A DNA stretch of 64,000 bases from Candidatus Dechloromonas phosphoritropha (GTDB lineage: Bacteria > Pseudomonadota > Gammaproteobacteria > Burkholderiales > Rhodocyclaceae), in NCBI GenBank assembly GCA_016722705.1, contig JADKGN010000004.1:1426001-1490000 (forward strand), given 5' to 3'. A program made the position numbers and the translations under genes. Shown here piece after piece: positions 25,097 through 34,626 of the stretch (position 1 is its first letter; every line of letters begins with the position of its first letter). The notes beneath the pieces were generated by a model. The model was not told where the DNA came from, searched no databases, and saw only the letters and a list, made by a program, of their open reading frames with translations.

Positions 25097-26425
25097 ATGA
25101 CCACTTCCCCACGTCTCCCCAGCCTCCTGGAAGCCATGCGCTTCTGGCTGAAACTGGGCTTCATCAGCTTCGGCGGACCAGCCGGCCAAATCGCGATAAT
25201 GCACGATGAGCTGGTCGACAAGCGGCGCTGGATTTCCGAGCGGCGTTTTCTGCATGCCCTCAACTACTGCATGCTGCTCCCCGGTCCCGAAGCGCAGCAA
25301 CTGGCCACCTATCTCGGCTGGCTGCTGCATCGCACGCGCGGCGGCATCATCGCCGGCGTGCTGTTCGTGCTGCCGTCGCTACTCATCCTCATCGCGCTCT
25401 CCTGGCTGTACATGACCTTTGGCCAGACGTCACTGGTCGTCGGGCTGTTCTATGGCATCAAGCCAGCCGTCACTGCCATCGTCTTCCACGCCGCCTATCG
25501 CATCGGCAGCCGCACGCTGCACAACGGCTTCCTGTGGGCGATCGCCGCTGCGGCCTTCGTCGCCATTTTCGCCTTCAACCTGCCATTCCCGGCCATCGTT
25601 CTTGGCGCCGCCCTGGTCGGTATCATTGGCGGCCGCCTCGCTCCCGGTCGCTTCGCCGCTGGCGGCGGGCATGACAGCACGGCTGCATCGGCCGTGCCGG
25701 CGGTGATCGACGACGATACGCCGACTCCCGCCCACGCCCGCTTCACCACCCGGCGGCTGCTTGAGGTTGCAACCATCGGCGCAGCCCTGTGGGCGCTAAC
25801 GATGGGCTTGCTTGTCGTATTCCTGGGCTGGGATCATACCCTGACCCGGATGGGCTGGTTTTTCACCAAGGCGGCCCTGCTCAGCTTCGGCGGCGCCTAT
25901 GCGGTGCTCCCTTACATCTATCAGGGCGCCGTCACGGACTTCGGCTGGCTGACCAGTTCGCAGATGATGGACGGCCTGGCCCTGGGTGAATCGACGCCCG
26001 GGCCGCTGATCATGATCGTTTCCTTCGTCGCCTTTGTCGGCGCCTGGGGCAAGGCGCCATTGGGGCCTGATGCCCTCCTTCTTGCCGGCGTGCTGGCAGC
26101 CGCGCTGGTCACCTGGTTCACCTTTCTGCCCTCATTTCTGTTCATTTTCGCCGGCGGGCCGCTGGTCGAGAGCACGCACGGCGATCTCAAGTTCACCGCA
26201 CCGCTGACTGCGATCACGGCCGCCGTCGTCGGCGTCATCGCCAACCTGGCGGTCTTCTTTGGCTACCCCGTGCTGTGGCCGACAGGGTTTTCAGGCGGTC
26301 TCGATTTCGTGGCGGCTGTCATCGCGCTGGGCGCCGCCGTGGCGCTGTTCCGTTTCAAGGCCAACGTGATCCTCGTCATCGCGGCCTGTGCCGGCCTTGG
26401 GCTGGCTGCGCGCCTTCTGGCCTAG
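25097..26425 (+). CDS. chrA: Chromate transporter
   Basis: 442 residues with two homologous halves (FWLKLGFISFGGPAGQIA near residue 14; WFFTKAALLSFGGAYAVLPY near residue 250), the arrangement of long-chain CHR proteins. About ten membrane segments. It exports chromate by a proton-coupled mechanism in known members. Twelve nt after the LON-domain gene. No chrB or regulator nearby. Confidence 0.92.
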   Translation: MTTSPRLPSLLEAMRFWLKLGFISFGGPAGQIAIMHDELVDKRRWISERRFLHALNYCMLLPGPEAQQLATYLGWLLHRTRGGIIAGVLFVLPSLLILIALSWLYMTFGQTSLVVGLFYGIKPAVTAIVFHAAYRIGSRTLHNGFLWAIAAAAFVAIFAFNLPFPAIVLGAALVGIIGGRLAPGRFAAGGGHDSTAASAVPAVIDDDTPTPAHARFTTRRLLEVATIGAALWALTMGLLVVFLGWDHTLTRMGWFFTKAALLSFGGAYAVLPYIYQGAVTDFGWLTSSQMMDGLALGESTPGPLIMIVSFVAFVGAWGKAPLGPDALLLAGVLAAALVTWFTFLPSFLFIFAGGPLVESTHGDLKFTAPLTAITAAVVGVIANLAVFFGYPVLWPTGFSGGLDFVAAVIALGAAVALFRFKANVILVIAACAGLGLAARLLA

Positions 26426-26447
26426 CCAGAGCGACCCGCAACCGCTC

Positions 26448-28907
26448 TCAGGCCGCTGGCTGCTCGGCGATCCGCCGGATTGACTGGCGGGCATCGGCGG
26501 GCAATACCAGCTCGGCGTAGGCCAACGGCTCCAGCAGATGCTCATCGAAGCGCAGCAGGCCCTCCTGGTCTTCGTCGAGCAGTTCGGCATCGAGCAGACT
26601 AGTAACGAGATTGGCGAAATCGGACTTGTCGGCGGTTTCGGTCTCACTGAAGCCATGGAGCAGAGCCAGGCGTTGCGCAAGAAGCACGCAGTCCTTCTCG
26701 AGCACCGCGCGCGTCAGCTTGGCTGACCCGCGCTGCTGCAACAGCGCTAGCGCCAGAAAATGGCGGCCCAGCATCGGTCGCAGGGTCTCGCCGATTATCT
26801 GCAGTTCGGGAAACTCCAGGCTGTTCGCTTCCGGCGCCAGCAGCCAGCCGTCGGCTTCGGCACGACGCAGCAGGCCGCGCCCGGCGAAAATGCCGATGGT
26901 GCGCTGGATCTCGCGCAGCAGTTCGTCTTCAGACCAGCGCAGAAAGAGAGCAGAGCGCAGGATGCCGTAGATACCTACAACGGCGTCGCTGAGCCGTTGC
27001 ACATCGAGTCGGCGATTGTTGCCAAGCAGGCAGGCGATCAGCGCCGGGACCGCGAACAGGTGCAGGACGTTGTTGCGGAAATAGGGAAGCTGCTTGACCT
27101 GCGCGTCCACGACGCGAACCAGATTGCCGAACGGATGCGGGACCTGCTCGACGATACCGAGTCGTTCGGCATGCGCTATGACCTGTAGAGGATCGAGAAT
27201 GCAGGCAATGCGTTGTGGCGAATAGGGCGCCGCGGCATCGAGCGCCTGGAAGTGCGCGATCATTCGCCGCAGGCCGAGCGCATCGGCGGTGCAACGCGGC
27301 GTCGCCAGCAGCGCCAGCGCGACCAGGCTGACCGGATTGAGCACCGCCGCCGCATTGATCCGCGTGGCAAGCTCGCTGGCCGCCTCGCGCGTCGCCATGC
27401 GCAGCCATTCGCCGTTCACTTCGTCGCGCGCCGCACGCCAGTCGGCGCGCTGCCCGTCGAGAAATCCGCCTAACGGCAGCGGTTCGCCGAAGTTCACATG
27501 CACCTTGCCATAGATGCGGCGAATGCTGCGCACGCTCGTCAGCAGGGTCCATAGTGATTCTCCCTGCTTCGGGCGCCCGGACAGCTCGCGCACATAGGTC
27601 TGCCCCTCGATCAAACGTTCGTAACCGATGTAGACCGGGACGAAAACCAGCGGCCGGCTGTGGCTGCGGACGAAGCTGCGGATGGTCATGCCGAGGATTC
27701 CGGCCTTCGGTGCCAGCGTGCGGCCGGTGCGACTGCGTCCACCCTCGATGAAATACTCGATCGGAAAGCCGCGCGCCAGCATCAGGTGCAGATACTCGTC
27801 GAAAACCGCCGCATAGAGCGGTTCGCCCTTGAAGCTGCGGCGCAGGAAAAAAGCGCCGCCACGGCGCAGCAGCGGGCCCACCAGAGGCATGTTCAGATTG
27901 ATGCCGGCGGCGATATGCGGCGGCGTCAGGCCATGGCGGAGGATCAGGTACGAGAGCAGCAGATAGTCGACATGGCTACGATGGCAAGGCACATAGACGA
28001 TACCGTTGCCCGGCGCGATGTCCGTCAGCGCTTCGAGGTTGTGCGCCTCGATGCCGTCATAAAGATGCTCCAGCAGCCAGGTGAGCAGGAGTTCCGCCGC
28101 GCGCAGGACGCCATAGGAGTAGTCGGAGGCAATCTCCAGCGCGAACCTGTTCGCCTTGGCCTGCGCCTCGCCCAGCGGGACCCCGAGACGGGTCGACTCC
28201 TCACTGATCGCCGTGCGCACCGGATCGCTGGCCAGCAACATCTCGATCTGCGTGTTGCGGTGGGAAAGGTCGGGGCCGATGGCCATTTCCCGCTGCCGCC
28301 GGAAATGCACGCGCAGCACACGCGACACCTTGCGCAGGGCCGCTGCGGCGTCGAGCGGGGTGGCCCTGCGCTGGACCAGTTCGCGCAAGGACAATGGCCG
28401 GTTGAAGCGCACCAGTGTCTGCCGCCCGTGCAACAGCACCGCAAGAAACTGGCGCAGCCGGCCCGGCGAGCGCCAGGTCTCGGCGAGCAGCGCCTTGAGG
28501 ATGGATTCCTGCTTGTCGGGGCTGCGACCCCAGAGCACCACCACCGGCACCAACTGCACATCGAGGGTCGGGTCCGCCACCACCGCCCCCAGTTGGTCGA
28601 CCAGCAGGCGGGAAGTTCCCGACGCGGAGCCCTGGCGACGCCGGTTGAGGAAGAACAGCGAACGCTTCGCCCTGACGCCGCCGAGCGCGAAAGGCGCCTC
28701 GGCCGGAGGCAGGCCTGCGCGTCGCGACTCTTCGAAAAGGACAAGCAGGTTCGATAGATGACGGTCCTGCAGAACATAGCAGACGGGTCGTGCCGGATCG
28801 ATGTCCGCAGCCGCCTCGGCAAATACCGTCGTGCGCACCCAGGCATAGAGCAGGCGCTGCGCCAAAGGAACAAACCAGCCGGAAATGTCGATCAAGGCTC
28901 TCACCAC
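26448..28907 (-). CDS. plsB: Glycerol-3-phosphate 1-O-acyltransferase
   Basis: 819 residues, the length of PlsB. The acyltransferase motif VPCHRSHVDYLLLSYLI (HX4D) lies near residue 309, then the GGAFFLRRSFKG and EGGRSRTGRTLAPK motifs. It transfers acyl chains to glycerol-3-phosphate at the inner membrane, the first step of phospholipid synthesis. Two GTG codons (28907, 28904) compete as start; AGAGG favours the second slightly. Convergent with chrA. Confidence 0.93.
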   Translation of the reverse strand: MVRALIDISGWFVPLAQRLLYAWVRTTVFAEAAADIDPARPVCYVLQDRHLSNLLVLFEESRRAGLPPAEAPFALGGVRAKRSLFFLNRRRQGSASGTSRLLVDQLGAVVADPTLDVQLVPVVVLWGRSPDKQESILKALLAETWRSPGRLRQFLAVLLHGRQTLVRFNRPLSLRELVQRRATPLDAAAALRKVSRVLRVHFRRQREMAIGPDLSHRNTQIEMLLASDPVRTAISEESTRLGVPLGEAQAKANRFALEIASDYSYGVLRAAELLLTWLLEHLYDGIEAHNLEALTDIAPGNGIVYVPCHRSHVDYLLLSYLILRHGLTPPHIAAGINLNMPLVGPLLRRGGAFFLRRSFKGEPLYAAVFDEYLHLMLARGFPIEYFIEGGRSRTGRTLAPKAGILGMTIRSFVRSHSRPLVFVPVYIGYERLIEGQTYVRELSGRPKQGESLWTLLTSVRSIRRIYGKVHVNFGEPLPLGGFLDGQRADWRAARDEVNGEWLRMATREAASELATRINAAAVLNPVSLVALALLATPRCTADALGLRRMIAHFQALDAAAPYSPQRIACILDPLQVIAHAERLGIVEQVPHPFGNLVRVVDAQVKQLPYFRNNVLHLFAVPALIACLLGNNRRLDVQRLSDAVVGIYGILRSALFLRWSEDELLREIQRTIGIFAGRGLLRRAEADGWLLAPEANSLEFPELQIIGETLRPMLGRHFLALALLQQRGSAKLTRAVLEKDCVLLAQRLALLHGFSETETADKSDFANLVTSLLDAELLDEDQEGLLRFDEHLLEPLAYAELVLPADARQSIRRIAEQPAA

Positions 28908-29421
28908 CTCTCATGCAAGCACGGGGTACGGCCTGCCGACAGAGATTCTAATGGGAATTCGGGCCGGGAAACGGACAGTGATTGTCTGCAGCCAGTCTTG
29001 GGTCAATCTGCTGCGCCATTCCCGACGCCACGGTCGGCAAGGGCGGCGTGTACAACTAGAAGCAATTCTGGCTGGCCCTGATTCTCCAACTCAACTCGCG
29101 GTCGCAACCACACTCGGAGTCAAGCGTCGTTTGCTAAACCAGCATTTCTCTGAGCTGGCCCGGGCCATCTCAGATAAGCACAAACAGGCAGTTGCCATCC
29201 TCACAGCAGCAAACCGTGCCTCCAGGAATAAGCGCGCAAGAGCTATCATCACGAAAATATTTGATGGGCATCGCCCTATCAGCCGGAGGAAGATCTGGGC
29301 AGCGCTAGAGAATGAGGGGCTCACATTTGCCGATCCGGAGACAAGGCATACTGTTCGTGAGGTTATTGAAGAGTATCAGCATCAAACTTGCTCAGTATCG
29401 ACAAAAATGGAAGACTGTTGA
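28885..29421 (+). pseudogene. TnsD/TniQ-like C-terminal remnant
   Basis: The open frame overlaps the plsB start, so its N-terminal third is probably chance. From about 29050 it reads like the C-terminal helix-turn-helix part of TnsD/TniQ target-selection proteins: TTLGVKRRLLNQHFSELARA and then ISDKHKQA, followed by a second helical motif (HRPISRRKIWAALENEG). The TniQ zinc-finger domain is absent. This suggests the relic of a Tn7-like or related transposon at the border of the defence island. The stretch 29422-29503 holds no gene. Confidence 0.5.
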
Positions 29422-29503
29422 TCGGCCTGATCGGTCATTCAATCCGTTACTCGGGAACGCCTGCTTATTGGCGCTAATCGCTCATTCGCCAATGTCTCTC
29501 GCT

Positions 29504-30283
29504 TCATAGCATCGTCCCGTCTCCCCTTTGGGCCCACGTAGGGACGAATCTCCAGGCATCTCTCATCCGGCCATGCAGTAAATCTGCGGCCGGCTCAAAT
29601 TGACGTAGGTGCCCCCAGAAACGCTCGGAGTGGTTTGCCTCCAGCAGGTGGCAGAGTTCGTGCGTCATCACATAGCACACCAACTCGCGCGGCAGGAATA
29701 GCAGTTTGCAGTTCAGACTGATGCGTCCACTCGTCGCGCAACTGCCCCAGCGCGTACGCTGGTTCTTGATGGCCAGATCTGCATAACGCAAACCAGCAGG
29801 TTCAGCCAGATTCGCCAGCCACGGCGACAGCGCACTGGTGGCGTGACGGGCCAGCCAGCGTCGTAGCGCGGCGTGACATGCATCGACATCGTCCACCGTT
29901 CCAGCCACAACGATGCGCCCCGGTTGATCGGTACGCGCGCCGACCGTGCGGCTGCGCGTTGGCTTGTATTCCACGCGCCAGGATTCTGCCAGGGCCGGCA
30001 GGTCGAATGCCTGGGGGCGCGCAACAGGCCCCTTACCGATCAGGTGGCGCACGGCGTCGAAACCTGTAAGACGCTCTGCAATCCACTCGGCTTTCCCCGC
30101 CACCAAAGCCGCTAGTCTCTGGCGATCCAGGTTCTGTGGCGCCACGACCACCAGGCCCTCGCGAGCGCTGAGTTTCAGGCGCAGTGAGCGCGCCTTGGCC
30201 GAAGTCTGAATCGCATAGTCAATGGTTCGCCCATCGGGCAAGACCAGTTCAGCATGGCAAGCAACTTCACGCATCCGCGTCAT
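29504..30283 (-). CDS. YgjP/SprT-type zinc metallopeptidase
   Basis: 259 residues. Zincin motif MTHELCHLLEANHSERFW (HExxH plus a downstream H) near residue 205. The upstream KNQRTRWGSCATSGRISLN segment is typical of the YgjP (DUF45/M48-like) family. It overlaps the hsdR end by 17 bp and is the last gene of the leftward operon. Such peptidases are regularly found beside type I restriction genes; their role there is not settled. Confidence 0.88.
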   Translation of the reverse strand: MTRMREVACHAELVLPDGRTIDYAIQTSAKARSLRLKLSAREGLVVVAPQNLDRQRLAALVAGKAEWIAERLTGFDAVRHLIGKGPVARPQAFDLPALAESWRVEYKPTRSRTVGARTDQPGRIVVAGTVDDVDACHAALRRWLARHATSALSPWLANLAEPAGLRYADLAIKNQRTRWGSCATSGRISLNCKLLFLPRELVCYVMTHELCHLLEANHSERFWGHLRQFEPAADLLHGRMRDAWRFVPTWAQRGDGTML

Positions 30284-33200
30284 TCACGCCCGCAGCGGCA
30301 CCCGGCTTATAGTGCCGCCGTTTCAACACCTGCACCATGCTACCGATAAAGCCCATCGCGTCATCGGTCAATAAACCCGCCGCCGAGAATCGGGTGGCGA
30401 TCATGAACAGCAGCCCGCGTGACAATTCCGGGTCCACCGTGCTGCTACTCCACCACCCGGGGAAGCAGTGCTTGTCGGCCTCGGCCAACGTGGCGGCGGC
30501 GATCTCGGCAGCCAACACATCGGTGATCGCAGCGTTGCGCGCCTTGGCCTTCAATGCCAACTGCTGGGCAATGGGGCGGTTGGCCTCCTCGACCGCAGCG
30601 CGAACCGCTTCGATGAGGTTTTCCAGCTCCTCTATCAGCGCGATGCCGGCCAAGGTGCCCGCACGCTTCTCGTCGATCAAGCGTTGCAATTTCTCAGAGA
30701 GCGGCTGGAATGCTTCATCCTGATCCAGCCGAATCCGCAACTCGGCCGACAGCATGGCCTCAATGTCGAGCGCCTTGGCATCCGGTTTCTTGTCCTTCAG
30801 TTTGGTCAGAAAATGCTCGTCCAGCACGTAGGTCGGGAATTCGGTTTCCAGTTCGTCGACGTCGATATGCTCGCGAATCAACTCGCGGGTGCGAGCGGCA
30901 TCTTCTTCGGTTGCCTCAATGCTCTTGCTGGCATCGGGGTAAAACTTCTTCCGGTACAGCATGTAGAGCTTGGTTAGCCAGGCGTAGGGACGGACGAAAT
31001 CGCGCAATTGCTCGTCAGGTTGCAGCGCCTCGTACAGCACGCGCAGGTTGCGGTAGCCAGTATCGAACTGCTTTTCGCTGCCATCGACATCACGCAGTAT
31101 CTTCATTGCCGTGATAAAGGCGTCGTGCGAACCATCGCGCGGCACCGTGTCCTCGGGAAACAATGCCCAGACTTGCTGGAAGGTCTTGCGAAAGTGTTCG
31201 CGGATGGTGTCGAACGGAAAGGCCACATCGCCCAGTTCCTCGGGCTTGTAGTTCAGCGCCTCGTTCAGGTGGTCGAAGATGCCGTAGTAATCCAGTACCA
31301 GACCATGACCCTTCATCTCGTTGTAAGGCCGGTTCACCCGCGCGATGGTTTGCAGCAGCGAGTGGTTCAGCAGCTTTTTGTCGAGATATAGCGCTTGCAG
31401 GATCGGCGCATCGAAACCGGTCAACAGCATGTCGCACACGACCAGCATCTCGACCTTGCGATAGGGCTTGTCGCGGTGCTCGTCCTGCTCCGAGCGTGCC
31501 GGGATCAGGAACTCGTTGAGCAGCTTCTTCCGCTTCGCCTCGCCGAGATACAGCGCCTGAATCTCTTCAGGATCATTTTGTGGTGCCTCGGAGATGACGG
31601 CGGTGACTGCCTCGTTACCCAGTCGCTCGCGCAGGGCCGCCGCGTACAACTTGACCGCCTGCTTGTCCTTGCATACCAGCATGCCCTTGAAGCCATTGGG
31701 ACGAACGTGTTCGGTGAAGTGTGAAACCACGTCATCGGCAATCTGGGCGATACGAGTCGGGTGAAACAGCAAGGCGTCCAGTCGCGCGCTGTCCGTGGTC
31801 AGCCTGTTCTGCTCTTCCTGCGGCAGATGGCCGAATTCGCGCTTGAAGGCCAGATCCAGCTTGGTGCCGTGCAGTTGCCAGTCGGTCACGCGCGGCTGCC
31901 AGTGAATCGGCTTCACCACGCCGTCGCGCAAAGCATCGGTCACCGTGTAAGGGCGACCCATGTAGCGCTCAATCTTGCCGTCGTCCTTGACATAGCCCCA
32001 GGCCTTGGGCGTGTTGTGGTCGTCGTTTTCGATGGGGGTGCCGGTGAAGCCGAACATCGATGCCCCCTCGACCGCCGAGCGCATGTAGGTGCCCAGGTCG
32101 CGCTCTTGCGAACGATGCGCCTCATCGGCCATCACGATCACGTTGGCGCGCTGTTTGGTGACCTGTTTTGGCATGCCCTCGAACAAATGCACCGTGGTCA
32201 AAATCACGCCGCGATAGTCACCGGAGAGCTTCGCTTCCAGATCGCGCTTGCTGGCGGCGACGTGTACGTTGTCGGTGCCGGTGGAATTCAACTCGCGATC
32301 CATCTGGTCGCCAAGTTGTTCGCGGTCCACCAGCAGGATGACGGTTGGCTGCTTCAGTTCCGGCGATTCCCACAGGTTGCGCGCGGCGTAGATCATCGTC
32401 AGCGTCTTGCCCGAACCCTGCGTGTGCCAGATCAGGCCGCGCCGCTTCTCGGCCGGCAGCGTCAGATCGGTGGCCCGGTTGAGGATGTCCTTCACCGCCA
32501 GATATTGCTGGTAGCGCACCACCGCCTTCTCGGTCTTGCCGTCCCGGGTAACGAAGACGATGAAGTGGCGGATGAAGTCGAGCAGATTGCTGCGGTCGAA
32601 CAGCCCGTAGAGCGAGACCTTCATCTCGTCGTACTCGTCGATCTCGTGCGGCCATGGGTCGCGCCATTGCAACCAGAATTGCAAGCGACGTCCCGGCACG
32701 CCGTACATCATCCGGGTTTCGTTCACGCCGACGCCGTAGGCATTGGTATAGAAAAGCTGGTCGATCTCCTCGGCATACATGCCGAGTTGCTTGGCGCCCT
32801 CGCGCCAATCGGGCTTGGCTCTGCTGGCGGTCTTGGCCTCGATCACGATGATGGGAATGCCATTGATCAGCAGCACGATGTCCGGGCGGCGCGGCGAGCG
32901 GCCTTCCACCGGGAACTGGTTGGTCACCCACCAGTCGTTGGCATCCAGGTTCTCGTAGTCGATCAGGCGCACATCCTGCGCGTTCTCGGCGGCATCGAAC
33001 TGGTAATTCACGCCGCCCTTCAGCCACGCCAGCCATTGCTTATTGTCGCGGCAACCGCGCAGCTTGGTGACGATCGCCTCGACTCGAGCGTCGTCGGTCA
33101 GCACCGCAGGGTTCAGTGCTTTGAGCTTCTGGCGCAGCAGCGGCAGAAGCAGCACCTCGCGCTCGTCGGGGCGGTATTCGCGCAGTTGCTCACGCGAGCG

Positions 33201-33320
33201 CCAGGTCCAACCCAGCTTGGTTGCCCTGAGATGCTCGATGATCTCGCGCTCGACGGTCGTTTCCTCGTTAAACAGCATGCGCACCGTATAGGACGGCGGC
33301 GCTTCCATCATTTCAGGCAT
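30267..33320 (-). CDS. hsdR: Type I restriction enzyme, R subunit
   Basis: 1017 residues. PD-(D/E)xK nuclease with RPDIVLLINGIPIIVIEAKT (D147, E161, K163). The SF2 motor has Walker A TQGSGKT near residue 300 and DEAH (ADEAH) near residue 400, then FTGTPIE. A C-terminal helical region binds the methylase core. It translocates and cuts unmodified DNA. The start overlaps the hsdS end by 8 bp. The frame looks intact. Confidence 0.95.
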   Translation of the reverse strand: MPEMMEAPPSYTVRMLFNEETTVEREIIEHLRATKLGWTWRSREQLREYRPDEREVLLLPLLRQKLKALNPAVLTDDARVEAIVTKLRGCRDNKQWLAWLKGGVNYQFDAAENAQDVRLIDYENLDANDWWVTNQFPVEGRSPRRPDIVLLINGIPIIVIEAKTASRAKPDWREGAKQLGMYAEEIDQLFYTNAYGVGVNETRMMYGVPGRRLQFWLQWRDPWPHEIDEYDEMKVSLYGLFDRSNLLDFIRHFIVFVTRDGKTEKAVVRYQQYLAVKDILNRATDLTLPAEKRRGLIWHTQGSGKTLTMIYAARNLWESPELKQPTVILLVDREQLGDQMDRELNSTGTDNVHVAASKRDLEAKLSGDYRGVILTTVHLFEGMPKQVTKQRANVIVMADEAHRSQERDLGTYMRSAVEGASMFGFTGTPIENDDHNTPKAWGYVKDDGKIERYMGRPYTVTDALRDGVVKPIHWQPRVTDWQLHGTKLDLAFKREFGHLPQEEQNRLTTDSARLDALLFHPTRIAQIADDVVSHFTEHVRPNGFKGMLVCKDKQAVKLYAAALRERLGNEAVTAVISEAPQNDPEEIQALYLGEAKRKKLLNEFLIPARSEQDEHRDKPYRKVEMLVVCDMLLTGFDAPILQALYLDKKLLNHSLLQTIARVNRPYNEMKGHGLVLDYYGIFDHLNEALNYKPEELGDVAFPFDTIREHFRKTFQQVWALFPEDTVPRDGSHDAFITAMKILRDVDGSEKQFDTGYRNLRVLYEALQPDEQLRDFVRPYAWLTKLYMLYRKKFYPDASKSIEATEEDAARTRELIREHIDVDELETEFPTYVLDEHFLTKLKDKKPDAKALDIEAMLSAELRIRLDQDEAFQPLSEKLQRLIDEKRAGTLAGIALIEELENLIEAVRAAVEEANRPIAQQLALKAKARNAAITDVLAAEIAAATLAEADKHCFPGWWSSSTVDPELSRGLLFMIATRFSAAGLLTDDAMGFIGSMVQVLKRRHYKPGAAAGVNDADA

Positions 33321-34626
33321 GGACCACTCCTTCGGGGATGCGAATCTTGCCGGTGAGCAGGTTTTGCAGGAGGGAGCGCTTCACGTCTTCGAGTGCAGTG
33401 ACCTTCTGCTGCATCGAAGCCACATTGTCCTCCGCAGCATCCAGGGTTTCGACGATGTCACGCTGCTCATCAACATTTGGGCGCTGAATCCAAACTCGCC
33501 GGAGACTGCGGCGGTTAATCGTGTTCAGGCCGCTACTGGTATTGCAGGTCGCATTCCAGTGGCGTTGTACACGGTCCGAGTTCAATACATACAGAAGGAA
33601 TTTCGGAAGTATCTGCTCACCATCCGCACGCACTCTGAACAGATGGTTCTGGAACGTGGTCGCCACGCCTTGATCTTCAAATATTGCCGCGCGGCCGATC
33701 TCCATCGAATTTGCATGGCCCTCAATTACCAAGATGTCACCGGTTTCCAGAAGGCGTGTTCTTCGCTCTTCGTCGGAGAGTTCGAGGTAGCGTGCGTCTT
33801 CGTTGGAAATCGTTCCGCGCTGCACATGAGCAACGGTGAGATAGCGACAGCCGTTTTCCTTGGGCGCTCTGTCCTGATTCAATGTGACACCCGATCCAAT
33901 GTCGGCAAGATCCTTGAGGGGCAACACTGTCCAATCATTCGGCAACGCCCCAACCTTGGTTACGACCTTGCTGCGTTGCTTGCGGTCAAGTTGACCGCTT
34001 ATCAGTCCGGCTTCCAACGAACGCTTCAGATCGCGCGTTGCGTCCAGTTCAGCCCGCGCCTTGTTGATGGCGTCGTCGGCCAGTTTCAGGGTGGCTGCGA
34101 TGCGGCGTTGCTCATCAAGTTCAGGCCACGGCAGCAGTAGGCGCTGATAATCCCGCCAGTTGAGGTTGCGCATCTGCGTAGACTGCTGTTGAGCACGCTC
34201 GACGATGCCGGTGCGCTGCAACTCAAAGAGTGCCCAGCCGAGGAACACGGGATCGACCATTTCCGGGTCTGGCCTCAATACCTGCACGAAGTTTGAAACC
34301 GTGGCCCCCGGCATATCCTTCTCGATGAAGCCGATGCGTCCCACTGGCTGCTCCGGGCCGCCGCCCGAACGCTCGACCAGCAGATCGCCTTTCTTCATGC
34401 CGAACTGCTCAGCTTTTTCCTTGGCGAAATAGCGCACCGCGACGTCGCTCATATCGAGCTGGCCGTCATTGGTGAAATTCGTTGAGCGCATCACCGATAC
34501 GGCTTGTTCGCCATCGTCGTCGCCCCAATCACCAGCAAAATGCTCAGCAGTCAGTTCCCGGACCGACTTGGCCTGCCAGTCTGATGGAATATCGCCGAGG
34601 ATGGTTTTGGCTCGGTGGGTCAGCAT
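33313..34626 (-). CDS. hsdS: Type I restriction enzyme, specificity subunit
   Basis: 437 residues with two target-recognition domains, each followed by a conserved helix: WRDYQRLLLPWPELDEQRRIAATL near residue 151 and RRSLRRVWIQRPNVDEQRDIVETL near residue 370. It sets the bipartite target sequence. The target cannot be predicted by eye. Overlaps the hsdM stop by 7 bp. Confidence 0.93.
   Translation of the reverse strand: MLTHRAKTILGDIPSDWQAKSVRELTAEHFAGDWGDDDGEQAVSVMRSTNFTNDGQLDMSDVAVRYFAKEKAEQFGMKKGDLLVERSGGGPEQPVGRIGFIEKDMPGATVSNFVQVLRPDPEMVDPVFLGWALFELQRTGIVERAQQQSTQMRNLNWRDYQRLLLPWPELDEQRRIAATLKLADDAINKARAELDATRDLKRSLEAGLISGQLDRKQRSKVVTKVGALPNDWTVLPLKDLADIGSGVTLNQDRAPKENGCRYLTVAHVQRGTISNEDARYLELSDEERRTRLLETGDILVIEGHANSMEIGRAAIFEDQGVATTFQNHLFRVRADGEQILPKFLLYVLNSDRVQRHWNATCNTSSGLNTINRRSLRRVWIQRPNVDEQRDIVETLDAAEDNVASMQQKVTALEDVKRSLLQNLLTGKIRIPEGVVHA

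Noticed and set aside
31761..33356. Plus-strand frame of 531 codons opposite hsdR
   Set aside because: Shadow of hsdR; the minus strand has all R-subunit motifs.
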